A stretch of DNA of 64,000 bases. Source: Engraulis encrasicolus (Eukaryota; Chordata; Actinopteri; Clupeiformes; Engraulidae). Numbering within the stretch: the stretch's first letter is position 1; each line of letters opens with the position of its first letter. Positions 1-11,520 of this stretch are shown here, one piece after another. Below the pieces are notes generated by a model that was not told where the DNA came from, ran no database searches, and worked only from the letters and a program-made list of their open reading frames with translations. A program made the position numbers and the translations under genes. The stretch spans positions 496,001-560,000 of the forward strand of contig NC_085876.1 in NCBI RefSeq assembly GCF_034702125.1. The letters are read 5' to 3'.

Positions 1-237
1 GACTTGTCCATTGTAACCTTTTCTAGACATGATTTTGGCAAGCAGCTCGTTGGATTTGGTGGCTGCTGTGGCGCCGGTGGCGTCCCCAGTGTAACAACAA
101 TAATATAAAATACCTTGTAAGTCAAGCAGTTTTTATGACTTGTGCATTCTAACCTTTTCTAGACATGATTTTGGCAAGCAGCTCATTGGATGATTTGGTG
201 GCTGCTGTGGCGCCGGTGGCATCCCCAGAGAGTACGT
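1..237. repeat. Tandem repeat, 136-bp unit, possibly coding
   Basis: Positions 1-96 recur at 137-237, beginning GACTTGT and containing CTTTTCTAGACATGATTTTG and GTGGCGCCGGTGGC. The copies differ by a few substitutions and one 3-bp indel. Both strands are open across the repeated part and the differences are synonymous in two opposite frames. The repeat is cut by the window edge. It might be a duplicated small exon or a coding minisatellite; I do not recognise the peptide. Confidence 0.7.
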
Positions 238-536
238 GGTGGGACACACGGGCACGGTGAGAGGGGAGGCAGCACAAAGATCCCTCATGCTGCTGCACAG
301 TGCACAGTGTGCGCTGGACGCATAATGTCCACAGAGTCATCAGAAGTACACACATGCAGATCCCGCCCTTCATCTGTCATGATGGAGAAGAAGTCAAAAT
401 CAAAGTCTAGATAGAAGTATATTCATTGTCAAAAAGCTATGTGACAGGCTTTAGCACAGAAGATTGAAATTGCGTTTGACCAGACTCCAGTGCATTTTTA
501 AAAAAAACAACATACGGATACAGGCATCAACAATAA

Positions 537-540
<4 letters not shown>

Positions 541-632
<92 letters not shown>
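541..632 (+). repeat. (TC)n-(AC)n microsatellite
   Basis: About 76 bp of TC followed directly by about 16 bp of AC. Long open frames on both strands here are artefacts of the repeat. Confidence 0.98.
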
Positions 633-1840
633 CCACACAAAATGTGAAGTGAGAGACAGGAAATATCAGAAAGTATGTGGGCGCTTCTTATGGAGAATTA
701 ATTAATTGGTTAGTCATTAGTTGACAAAGAGAAACGAAAAAACGTGCATATACATAAGATGCAGAGCATACGCATGGTCTAGACAGCAGGGACACTGGCA
801 CATGGCGAAGAAATGTACAAGTAAATTACTATTTTAATTACTAATTACTAAATTATTAATTATTAGTAAATTGTGTGAGTTATTGAATGTTTTTTTTCGG
901 CGTGGTTACAGTTTAAGAGGATGTTATTAACATTTAAGGGTAAAAAAAGGCAGTTCCATCTATATTCACCTGCTCACCTCAAGATAATGTTTAGTTTTTA
1001 TCCAATAGCCTAATGCAGAAGAAAGATGCATTACATAAAGCCCACATTTGATGGAATAAACAATCTGTGACCACATTGGTAAATGGTACAGAGAAGAATC
1101 ATTAACACAAATCCAGTGGTAATACATTTGTACGCATTTCTACTCAACAAGTGGGAATAGGTCTCCTTTAAATTCAGACAATAGAATAAAAATATCTTGA
1201 TTTCTTACCTTGCGTCTTATGATGCACAAACACTTGAGGCTGGATTCAGAGACCTCTTCTGAGTATTGAGAGGTAAGGTTCTTAAATACCATCCCCCTCT
1301 GACGTATGAGCGGAACGCACACGCACATGCACATGCACACACGCGCGCTCACACACACACACACACACACACGCACTGCTTTGTTCCACGATGACAGTCT
1401 GCCAGTTCTCACAGATAAACAGGTGTCCGATTATCTTATGGAGAAATTATGTTATTTAAGTTTTTTAATTTGTCTGCATGTAGATTTAGCTGCATCAGCT
1501 TCACTGCAATGTTTTGGTCATTTTATTTCATTACCATTTCTTAATGATTGAAGTGTGTGTGTGTGTGTGGGGGGGGTTGGGGGGGGGGGGGGGTCAAAAC
1601 GCATGCAATGTTAATGGAAAAAGGACAAAATTGCTTCGATATTACAAACTATTTTATTGTGTGTCAGGAATACAGCCGTTGCCTAGCGATTAATTGAAAG
1701 TTATTTGTTGTTGCAAACACATGGATAGGCGACAAAACTTTTTGCAACGGCTGTGTTATATTTTTGCTCCAACCATGTCACAGATATTTAAAATTCCCTT
1801 ACAAAAACCGACCATGGTTTTATTGTAACCATGGTTCAAC
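633..1840. other. Non-coding stretch with AC run and G-rich tract
   Basis: No gene recognised. It holds an AC-rich run at about 1319-1374. A G tract at 1569-1593 has 8 G, TT, then 15 G, following a short GT run. Confidence 0.7.
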
Positions 1841-1844
1841 CATG

Positions 1845-2310
1845 TGTAACGGAGGCTAACTAGCACAGAGTTGGCGTGGAACGTTGGTAAAACCTCCCTC
1901 CGATAGCCTCATACAGTCTCGTGCCGTTGGGCCGAGAGACTAGTCTCTTGGCCCAGCGGTATCGTACTGTGTCTCCCATTGCCGAACCGTTGTAGTTGAC
2001 GAGGTCGCACGTTCGATCCCCGAGGGGGGTGAACAGGTGCAAGATGACCTCCGTCACAGTGGTGCCGTATGACCCGGGATGGGAGTGAGGTTTAAGGGGG
2101 AGAGTGTAACGGAGGCTAACTAGCACAGAGTTGGCGTGGAACGTTGGTAAAACCTCCCTCCGATAGCCTCATACAGTCTCGTGCCGTTGGGCCGAGAGAC
2201 TAGTCTCTTGGCCCAGCGGTATCGTACTGTGTCTCCCATTGCCGAACCGTTGTAGTTGACGAGGTCGCACGTTCGATCCCCGAGGGGGGTGAACAGGTGC
2301 AAGATGACCT
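1845..2310 (+). repeat. Two tandem tRNA-like repeat units (260 and 206 bp)
   Basis: Copy 1 is 1845-2104 and copy 2 is 2105-2310; they look identical over the shared length. Each starts TGTAACGGAGGC and contains TTGGCCCAGCGGTATCG (A-box-like) and GCACGTTCGATCCCCGA (B-box-like), suggesting a tRNA-derived origin. Copy 2 lacks the last 54 bp. CATG flanks the pair on both sides (1841-1844 and 2311-2314), a possible 4-bp target duplication. Confidence 0.8.
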
Positions 2311-2484
2311 CATGTTATGTCATGGTTCCTCTACTCTCCGGTTTTACCATTGTTTTACAATGAAACTAACCATGGATCATGGTTATTCATGGTTTTCATG
2401 TTTTTTTGTATGGTTTGTGACCGTGAATAACCATGGTTAATTGTGGGTTTCATGGTTACCCAATAAACATGAAAAAGCTACTTG

Positions 2485-2672
2485 TGGGCATCTGTATGTA
2501 ATGGTTAGGGAGTTGGACTGAAGATCACAGAGTTGCAGGTTCGAATCCCACATTTTCCTCTCCCTACACCTCCATCCATGGCTGAAGTGCCCTTGAGTAA
2601 GGCATCTAACCCCATATTGCTCCAAGGACTGTCACCAATATGCGTGTTGGGTAAAAAGTCGCCTAAGTGTAA
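2485..2672 (+). mobile_element. tRNA-derived SINE
   Basis: The head has an A-box-like GTTAGGGAGTTGGAC and a B-box GCAGGTTCGAATCCC, the tRNA-type internal promoter. The tail GGGTAAAAAGTCGCCTAAGT resembles the LINE-type 3' tails of fish SINEs. It abuts a MITE beginning at 2674. Confidence 0.8.
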
Positions 2673-2673
2673 T

Positions 2674-3042
2674 TTAAAGGGACACTGTGTGAGATTTTTA
2701 GTTGTTTATTTCCAGAATTCATGCTACCCATTCACTAATGTTACCTTTTTCATGAATATTTACCACCACCATGAAATTCTAAGTATTCATTATGACGGGA
2801 AAATTTTCACTTTTCATACATGAAAAGGGGGATCTTCTCCATGGTCCGCCATTTTGAATGTCCTAAAACAGCCATTTTAAGCTGCAAAAATGACTGTAAT
2901 TGGACCATACTAGTTAATATTTGTTTATTATTTAGTAAACGTTCATGTAAAGATCAAATTTGGCAATAGGGAGCCTAGTTTCAATGAACAGCATAGTTGC
3001 AGTACCTTTTTTGACCATTTCCTGCACGGTGTCCCTTTACAG
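2674..3042. mobile_element. MITE, TTCCAGAATTCATGCT family, copy A
   Basis: Ends TAAAGGGACACTGTG and CACGGTGTCCCTTTA form terminal inverted repeats. The body shares TTTATTTCCAGAATTCATGC, CACTAATGTTACC and CTAAGTATTCATTATGAC with 21192-21564. A shorter relative lies at about 29407-29555. Confidence 0.8.
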
Positions 3043-3540
3043 TTTTTCTCGATTGCTTACACAGATTTTTCGGAATCAGTTCTCGAATTCTCAAAACTCT
3101 ACACACAAATCTCCAAACCTCACACACAACGGGCAAAACGCCTCACTACCTCTGAAAAATGTACGTCTTGTCTCAAAACAATGTACTCTCTTCTAAAAAG
3201 GTCATTTTGTTCTCAAATGACACACACAAGCAGTCATTTTAATACACTCTTATGTGAACCATTGAACACTAACATGCACAAGGTAAAACTCTATACTCAA
3301 CTTGAAACACAGTAGAAACTTATTTTCTTCAGTGTTCTACTTACTAAAGAGGGTATTTTTCTGTAGTAAAATACTGAAATATTGTTTTTAGACTTGCATT
3401 GCACAGTGTATGATAGCCCCCCTGCAGTTTATTGCAGTAATGCTGTGGCAACACTACAGTTTGGATATTGCAGGACAACAAATTATTCTCTTGTGTTGTG
3501 GATCTCTGGTTTAACTTGTAGGCTACATTGAACATTCAAT
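3043..3540. repeat. Dispersed TTTTTCTC-AATTG family member
   Basis: Starts ACAGTTTTTCTCGATTGC and is followed by CA-rich sequence. It resembles segments at about 10430-10560, 23250-23490, 24275-25085 and 33155-33770. No coding sequence is visible. Confidence 0.5.
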
Positions 3541-3931
3541 GTGAAGATTAATTAAAAGCTTTTATTGTTTGAAAAGTTCCTTTACCATCTGTTAGTGACC
3601 GGCCGCTGACATGTGCGGCTTCACCTTCAGTTGGTTTCAAAATGTGGCCCAATTGAAAAACTAATTGAATAGCCCTGCTGTACACTGTAGGTTCACTTTT
3701 CCTTGAAATTCTGAGATAGGCAACTATTTAGTAGATGGTCATGATTGAGGGCAAAATATTTGCCTTGCTCTTGCTCTCTTCACAGCCTTTGTCTTTGGCA
3801 TGCGGTTGCCTCTTCACCCTGCTCTTCTTCTATTTGTCTGGCTTGTGAAATTATGTAGCCTATCTTGGCTAGATGTGTGTGCACACTGGAGGCATGTGTG
3901 TATGTGTCAAGTTTGCGTAGGTGGTGTGCAC

Positions 3932-4071
<140 letters not shown>

Positions 4072-4634
4072 AAGAGTGGGTAGTGCATGTGCCTGAGTGT
4101 GCCTTCTGTAGGCGGCACACTGCCGTGTTCGGGGGCTGAAGCAGTGGGAGGTGTGGAATAGCCGAAATGGTGAGACAACCTGTGACATTTTTTTTCTTTC
4201 TCTGTAGCCTGAGTGACACTTACTGTATGCCTTTATTTAAAAGGTAATCATTTCTCCTTAAACTCATTTTCCCTTTCTCTAGAGTGTGTCACTTCATATA
4301 CAATATGTCCTAATAAGAATTAAATAGCTGTTCCTTATTCTCATGCACACACACAACACTATTGTACATGGAAGAAAATAGAATAACCCAAACCAAAAGA
4401 CATGGAACAATCTGAAATCTTTTCTTCTTTAATCAACCATTGCTAATGTGAACATGTCATTGAAGGAATAGGACAGAACTTTGGTGAAAAAAAATCCTCT
4501 TTATTGACAATGGCCTTGCAGAATTAATGTATTTGAAAAATCTATTTTGGAAAAAGGCAGGCATATGGAATTATAGGGGAAATTTGAGATGCCCCCAACC
4601 CAAGTTTTAGTATTATTCAATAAGCCCTGACGAA

Positions 4635-4774
4635 AATGGACCATGGTTTTACTATGAGAACTGAACCATGGTTTTTAGTTACTCATAGTTCATAGTCCTT
4701 ATGACTGGGTTAACCACTGATTGACTATAGTTCAACCATGGTTTGACTATGATTTGCCCATGGTTTAACTATGG
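4635..4774. repeat. CCATGG/ACTATGG degenerate palindromic cluster
   Basis: Dense variants of ACCATGGTTT and CTATGGTT in both orientations. A similar cluster flanks the tandem units at 1800-1844 and 2315-2460. Probably the body of a degraded palindromic MITE. Confidence 0.6.
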
Positions 4775-5340
4775 TTATTATATGGTGTGACGTCATCGGT
4801 CGAATGCTCCATTCATTTCAATGGGGCTCCCCAACGTTCGCACGTCTGTTATGTAAGGGTTAACGTTCGGCGAGAAGGTCGCTACCGTGGAATAGCAGCA
4901 CGACAGAGAGAATCTTTAGACCCCGACGCGGAGCGGAGGGGTCTTGTTCTCTCTGAAGTGCTGCTATTCCACAAAGCGACCGACTCGCCGAAAGTTAACC
5001 CGCTTAATATATGGATATACTTAAATGATTCACACATGGCGGGGACATTTCTTTAGGCCTATTTAATGTTAAGATTGTTGCTGCGCAAAACAAAACAGTG
5101 CCGTTGTGGAACACCGCTAGGCAACAGCTAGGTAGCCAGGACAACAGGTGTTGTCTATCACAGCAGCTGATTAGAGTCTTGTTGAAAAGTCGCTTTAGCA
5201 GTGAAAAGTCTTGTTGCCATTGACAGCGGTCTGTTATAGACCAACCCGTCCGTTATCGAAAAATAACAGACGTGCAAACGTTGGGGAGCCCAGTTGAAAT
5301 GAATGGAGCATTCGACCGATGACGTCACACCATATAATAA
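4775..5340. mobile_element. Palindromic MITE with nested inverted repeat
   Basis: Terminal arms of about 80 bp (4775-4855 and 5262-5340) share TTATTATATGGTGTGACGTC and GGTCGAATGCTCCATTCATT. A second pair of arms inside (about 4859-4902 and 4961-5003) shares GTTAAC, TCGC and GGAATAGCAGCAC. No coding capacity. Confidence 0.85.
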
Positions 5341-5960
5341 TTTTCGATAACGGACACTGCAGTAATGAGAGCTGTTGAAAAAAATGACCATAAACACAAC
5401 ACTTGATTAATGCACATGATGCAGACATTATTCTAAACAGTGTTGCATGCAGCAAAACTCATTCTAGATGGAGGACACATGTGAAACTGTCCTCTGATTA
5501 CAGAATGGAAAATATTTCATCCTTTTTTTAAATCATGGAGTCATGCACCCTCCAGGCTATATAGAAAATGAATACTTCAGCTTGATTTAGTGGTCAGTCT
5601 GAAAGACAGCATATATGACGGTAAGGGGGTGCAGAGGTGCCTTGGTTATGGTCTGGGTACTCATGTAGAGCATTAAAATGAGTAGCCTAGAAATAAGGCT
5701 CTCACCAGGACGTTACGGCAACTCTCCACTCATTCTCCTCTGGCCATTTCTCTATATGGCTTTGATGGTGGTCTTTGGCATGATGTTGTTGTGTTGTTGT
5801 TGATGTTGTGTCTGACCGGTTCAAAATTGTATGCCGTTGGCCCAATATTTCTATTGAATGTGTTTGCCAGGTCCTCCACATCTTCTTCCCAGCAAGTCGC
5901 CATATAGTTTCAGTGAAAGTGTCGTTATAGAACCTTTCTTAACCCCAACGTGACATATTC
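5341..5960. other. No feature recognised
   Basis: Ordinary AT-rich non-coding sequence with a short GTTGTTGT run near 5785. Confidence 0.6.
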
Positions 5961-5974
5961 ACGAACATCATAGA

Positions 5975-6340
5975 GCTTAAAGGATAGTTCCGGCGTAAAA
6001 TGAAAGTTTCACCATCGATTTCCCATGCCACATAATGTATCTAATGATGAGCCATTCCGGGCAATGCCGCGCCGTTATGGAGTTAGCTAATTTTAAGCTT
6101 TTTGGCGAAAAACGCTTTTCATTTTACGGTCGCAGCCGGTGTAAGAACCGCTACACACTTCATCACAAAGGTCTCGTCAATCAAACCGAGGCACAGAGAA
6201 GTGTGTAGCGTTTTTGAAGTTGTTTATAGCGGGGAAACATCAGAAAATAATAGGCCTATAATTGGCCCCGCCGTGATACCGTTTTCACCGACTGCCACTG
6301 TCTAAACCAGCCATATTACGGGAATGGCTAATAGCATCAG
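5975..6340. mobile_element. Probable MITE fragment
   Basis: Starts near AAAGGATAGTTCCGGCGTAA, a motif I associate with fish MITEs. It contains an internal inverted repeat CGCTACACACTTC / GAAGTGTGTAGCG (near 6150 and 6199). The ends are not clearly resolved. Confidence 0.5.
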
Positions 6341-6365
6341 AAGTGGACGAAACTGACATAAAAAC

Positions 6366-6660
6366 CCGGAGCCCATTGGGAGCCCATTGGAATGCATGTA
6401 TAGAAGGAGTGTCACTGTATGCATGTGAAAATTAATTTATTTGTTGATATTATATCATATAACTTGTGAATTGAGGTATACAAATAGCATAATATTAAGA
6501 AGGTTCATGCTTTCAAGTTAAAATTATATAATAAGTGCAAATAGAGCACTATGTAAGTCAATGGGAGCCCTGCCCTATGTAACTCAATGGGAGCCCATTG
6601 GGATGCATGTATAGAAGGAGTGTCACTGTATGCATGTTGTTGCCATATGACAACAAATTA
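6366..6660 (+). repeat. Direct repeat pair about 225 bp apart
   Basis: GGAGCCCATTGG, ATGCATGTATAGAAGGAGTG and TCACTGTATGCATG occur at about 6380-6426 and again at about 6591-6637. Confidence 0.85.
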
Positions 6661-8088
6661 ATTTTCGCCTTTTACAGAGAAAGTATAACTTTATATTTGG
6701 ATTAAATGATGAAGAATGAAAGTTTACACATCCTAGATTAATGTTGAATTATTATGATGAAAATATGTCTTGAAGTTTGAAAACTAACTATGTTAAGATT
6801 CCCACTATGACGTGACCTTCATAGTGTGGCGCATCCACATGAAAGTGGTGGGAAAACAGGATTTCCTAATAAGGTAATGTCTTCAAACTGATAAATATTT
6901 CAAAATTAAAGTCCCATGTTCACTCTCAATGGGAAAAGTGGAGGATATTTGTTATACTCTATTTTAAAACCCCCAAAAAAGAATGTATTGCCATATGGCA
7001 ACGCCATGCAATAGAGGGTTAAGTCCCATCCCTTGTGTTTAGTCTTATCCAACATAAAAAGCATTTAATTGGCCCTGTCCCAATTTTGGGGGGATTTGTT
7101 GCAAGGGTAACATTTTAAATGATCACATAATTAGCCTACCTCAAAACAATAATTCTGCTTGACTTTAACAACTGATATATTGTCTGTACACAATGTTCTA
7201 CCTTATTAACATATTGAATGTTTGAAAGTGCCCCAACTTTTTTGGAATCCGCTTTGTACTTCAAATTAAAATGGGAATACTTTGTTGCAATATACCAAAA
7301 TACTTCAAATATTAGATGCGGCTTGTATCCACCCATCACACCTATTGTTTTACGATTCATAACCAAAATATCCTATTTATTTTCTTAATTCCGAATGTCA
7401 CACCGAATGACATGGCGTCACGCCATATGATGAATTACTCCACAGTACACTCTGTGTCCATATACAGTACAGGCCAAAAGTGTGGACTCACCTTCTCATT
7501 TCATTTATCCTCTTTATTTTTGTGGCTATTTACAGAACTTAGTACATTTTTCAACAAGCATTAATTTATTAATTTAGACTAATATGTATATTAGTGCATC
7601 ATTTATTTATTTATTTAGGTCAATTTCATTTAGGGGAGCGTGGGGCACCTCAGGGTGCCTCGGCACCCTGGTTGAGAAATACTGTATTAAGGCATACATT
7701 ACCATAAATAAGTTAAATATTTGCATTTTCTTCTCACTATTTTTTTTCTTTAATACCGCCTCTCTCTTTATAGGATCAGTAGTCAATTTCTCCCTGTATT
7801 TCCTTATTCTTTCTTTACTTGCCAGCTCTATCCACCTTCTACAATTTTAATCAAGTTGAAAAGTAAATAAATAAACAAATGAAAGAAAGGGAAAGCATTT
7901 AAATTATAAAAAGAAGCATGTTATCATGAATTCATGTTCATGCATGGATATTATGGATATATTGGTGACTGAATAATACATATACAACACTGACATTTTT
8001 TAAGAGCATCAAAATATCACACAAATCTGAATATTAGCCATGAAAAATGCAATGGAGGTTTTATTTATGTATTCAAATGAAGCTCATC
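6661..8088. other. Non-coding AT-rich stretch
   Basis: No gene seen. It contains one copy of the CACGCCATATGA motif (7417-7430) that recurs further right. Confidence 0.6.
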
Positions 8089-8453
8089 TCATATGGTGTG
8101 ACAAAATGGTAATATAGTGTGACATGAAAACCATTACATCTTATGATATTTTGTCACACATGAGGTTTCATGCTGTATTTCATGAGATTAAGCAATGTGT
8201 ATTCATGTTATCCATGTAAAACCATGCCAAATGCAATGTGACAAGATAGTTTTCAAGGTTGTTGACTAAAAATAATCTATTGTCTTTATTTTTGCGTAAA
8301 ATCACACCAAATGTCACACCAAAAGACATACAACATGGAACTGGAGCAGCGCTGTTGGATGAGCCTGATTACAGTATGAAGAGCTAAAACTCATCTTGTA
8401 GCTGTAAATTTCCTTCTGAGGTGATATTGTTCTTCCTGAAAGAATGAGGACTC

Positions 8454-8484
8454 CCCCCCCCCACACACACACACACACACACAC
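8454..8484 (+). repeat. C-run and (AC)n
   Basis: A short poly-C followed by AC repeat. Confidence 0.9.
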
Positions 8485-8531
8485 TTGGCAAAGGTGTCGA
8501 GACAATTGCCTGTTCAAAAATTGAAATCTGG

Positions 8532-8730
8532 GCCCTTCCGTGGCTGATATGGTAGGGCACACATTTACCACTCGGCCGACCTGGGTTCGATTCCCGGTCC
8601 GGGTCCTTTGCCGGTCCTTCCCGTCTCTCTCTCCCAGCTCACTTCCTGTCTCTAGTCCACTATCCTGTCTCACAAAAACCAATACAGGCTGAAAAGCCCC
8701 CAAAAGATACTTGAAAAAATGAAAAAAATA
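8532..8730 (+). mobile_element. tRNA-derived SINE with 11-bp TSD
   Basis: A-box-like TGGCTGATATGGTAGGGC and B-box GGGTTCGATTCCCGG give the tRNA-type promoter. The body carries CTCACTTCCTGTCTC and a tail of AAAAGCCCCCAAAAG. TTGAAATCTGG flanks it exactly on both sides (8521-8531 and 8731-8741), the target-site duplication of retroposition. A related partial copy is at about 12475-12550. Confidence 0.92.
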
Positions 8731-9694
8731 TTGAAATCTGGTGTCACACCATATGATATCAATTTTGGGCACAAAATGTTTCAGTTAATGGTGGTTTCAA
8801 ATTTATAATGCCTGAAATCTTCACTAAATAGGCTAAGAAATGTATGTCTTAGCAATGATTACTTGACTGAATATACAGAAAAGGAGTACATTTTCCGTTT
8901 TTTATTCAAAATCAAACTTTGGGACATGAATTGGAACTGTCACACCATATGAGCTGAAGATTAATGTTGTAAGTGATTTGTAAGGACATATACAACTGCA
9001 CTTTCTGAACAACATAAACACAGTTTTTGGCACATTTTTATAAAAAATACTTAACTTTGACATAGGGTACCAAAAAAGGCCACGTCATGTGAACCACTAC
9101 ACACACACACACCCTTGTCCCACTAGTTTGGATTGGGTCTGGAAAGGCGACATTAATCCCTCTCTCCCCCATTAGTTGTCAGAACTACAAAGGAAGCTTG
9201 AGGGTCAGAGCAGTTGACCTCTACATTCACAAACATCAAGGCCAACCAACATGTAATTTGCTACTCCAAACAAACACACGGATGCCATCACCGACAGCCA
9301 TGCCACATCTGTCAGTTGTCAGGTTTCAAACAACATTTAAACAACTAAGCTGGAGTCACTTATTACTATACTATACATAATATATGTATTTATATTTCTG
9401 TCAGACCTTCTCAAACTTTTTCAGGACCCCTAATGGAGCAGAAAAAATGACCAAGGAGCCCCTAAAAGGGGAGGGCAGGGGACATGCCACATTAGTGATT
9501 TGCTTATTGTTTGTATGTGTATTTTCATTTATTTTTGACAGCTTTACTTTAGAATTCTATTGTGTATTATTTAATTTCAATGTCAGGGACTACAGATGCA
9601 AACTAGCCAAAGGCTAAATCTGGTATAGTGCATGGAATGGAAACATTTATGTTTTAATTGTACATGGTCCTAATAAACTTGAATTGAATTGAAT

Positions 9695-9732
9695 GAATGA
9701 ATGAATGAATGAATGAATGAATGAATGAATGA
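9695..9732 (+). repeat. (GAAT)n microsatellite after a LINE-like tail
   Basis: About nine GAAT/TGAA units follow CTAATAAACTTGAATTG, which looks like the 3' end of a retroposon. Confidence 0.85.
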
Positions 9733-9926
9733 ACGAAAAAACGAAAGAACAAACAGATGTGTATAGAGACTAAAATTATCAACATGTTTCACAGACACCA
9801 GAGGTGCTAACCTTCAGGTTTTATTGTGATTTGTGCATATTATGCTTGAATTAATATTTGTGCATGGAGTGAAATCATAATGTAGGCAACGTTTGCCACT
9901 GGAGCACAAACAGCCGCCAGTGGTGC

Positions 9927-9939
9927 TGACCTTTGACCT
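9927..9939 (-). promoter_or_regulatory. Perfect DR1 nuclear-receptor half-site pair
   Basis: TGACCT-T-TGACCT on the plus strand is AGGTCA-A-AGGTCA on the minus strand, the consensus DR1 for RXR heterodimers and HNF4. It sits in a comparatively GC-rich, non-repetitive patch (about 9890-10150). Function is not established. Confidence 0.4.
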
Positions 9940-10149
9940 TTGAGCTCTAAGAGTCTAGGGGGAGCTCCGCTCTGTCCGCACATTAAGAGTGACTGTCAGG
10001 AAGAACAATTGAGGACATCCGAGTGATCACTCTCCTAACGGGGGGAGGCAGCCTTTTGTCAGTCAGACAGGTGAGCTGTCTGCTGTTTGCCTGCCAAGAG
10101 GATGCAGAGAGGATCAAACGAGGTCCCGCCACAGAGGAATGTGGGATGG

Positions 10150-10945
10150 CAGGAGGAGGAAACCTGATCTAGGACAAAATGCTAAAGTGCAAAGGAGAGC
10201 TTGCACCGGAGGTATCAGATCATTGTTGTGTCTGGTCAAGGTATTTATCAGTCATGTAGCAGCTACCTACTTTAACACAAGCAGAGGCGTACCAAATATG
10301 ACCGCTCAGCTTCACACAGGGAAAAACTCAAAGCACACATTTTTCCCGTCATGAACATACAGGCAGTGTTTTTCAACACTGGGGTCGGTACATTTCTCGC
10401 AACAGAATAATAATTCTCAAAAGTTTTTGTTCAGTCACTTTCTGGTGTTCCTTGTTTTCAGCATATAGCAAATGCTTTCATCCACCATGCCATGGTTGTG
10501 TACAATTCTCAGTTTTTTTCGTACGTTATCAATTGCTTTTGTCATATCAGTCAAAAAGCTTTGTCTATGGCTAAATCCCATTACACCCCTTAGCCCTACG
10601 CCTTTCCACTTCCCCTCCGTTTTGCGCGTCCACGTGTAGGGGTAGGCGTCTCGATTCACGTTAAGACAGAGGGGTAGGGGTACTGCGAAGGGCTTTCCAC
10701 CCCTCAAAACGGCAGCAGCTTCCCATTATGGATGGCTCACTCTCCCGGGCCTCCCTCTCTCATTGTCTCTCGCTGTCTCCTTCCTCCACAGGCCCTCTCC
10801 TTCAGTGTTCTCTCTGAAAATAAAAACATTGCCCCAACCCATGTGGCCCAATCACAATTCCCCTCTTCCCGCCCCACACCTGTAATCAAAAGTCTAAATC
10901 AGAGCCATACAGAAGGAGAGTCGGGCAATCTCCACTGTGTCCTAG
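10150..10945. other. Non-coding stretch, no gene recognised
   Basis: It includes a segment at 10430-10560 related to the dispersed family at 23380-23490 (shared TGTGTACAATT and GAATGCTTTCGTC-like words). A C-rich patch near 10580-10700 contains AGGGGTAGG motifs. Confidence 0.5.
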
Positions 10946-10946
10946 G

Positions 10947-11520
10947 GCCGACTTCCGCATTAGCAAAATTAGCTAATTTAGCGTCTCAGAACTCCTTAGG
11001 GGACTCACTAGTTCGACGCCGTGTCGCCCGAGGGGTTGTACTTACGTCTTACGTCATTTAGAGCAGAGCAAAGATGTGCGCGCCGTCCCCGCAGACAGCT
11101 GACGGCTCTGGAGACGGTGCAGAGTATATATTTAAACAATCTCTGGTGCAGAGAGGTTGATAGCCGGAATAGGCCTACGCAAGATGTTTTGTTTTTGTTT
11201 TTTTGGTGGATGCTTATTTAGAGCCCTGATAATGTGATCTAACAAAAGACATGGATTAAATTTAAAGTAGTACTCACTATCGTCATTATTCGTCATTGTT
11301 CATTTGACACTTGACAGCGTCTCATAAACCGCGGTTTCGTGGTGAAGTGCACGAGCGCTCTCATGAACGACTACGCACAACCCAAATCCCGAAGTGCACG
11401 AGTGCTCTCATGGACGAGTACGCACAACCCAAATTCTGCCCATTCTGGGCGACACGGCGTCGAACTAGTGACTCCCAACTGCTTAGCGTTGCGAAAGTTA
11501 GTGCCTAGAAGTGGGCATAG
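10947..11520. mobile_element. Probable DNA-transposon remnant with subterminal inverted repeat
   Basis: ACTAGTTCGACGCCGTGTCG (near 11006) recurs inverted near 11446-11470 (GGGCGACACGGCGTCGAACT). Between them lies a tandem pair of about 50 bp containing GAAGTGCACGAG, GCTCTCATG and TACGCACAACCCAAAT (11343-11440). No transposase seen. Confidence 0.65.

Larger units (their letters stand above)
8089..8953. mobile_element. Possible TIR element bounded by TCATATGGTGTGACA
   Basis: TCATATGGTGTGACA at 8089-8103 is exactly inverted at 8939-8953, with another inverted copy at 8742-8756. The interval contains a SINE with its own target duplication. No coding sequence. Confidence 0.55.

Noticed and set aside
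1860..2302. Two identical minus-strand open frames
   Set aside because: They lie entirely inside the tandem tRNA-like units and are non-coding repeats.
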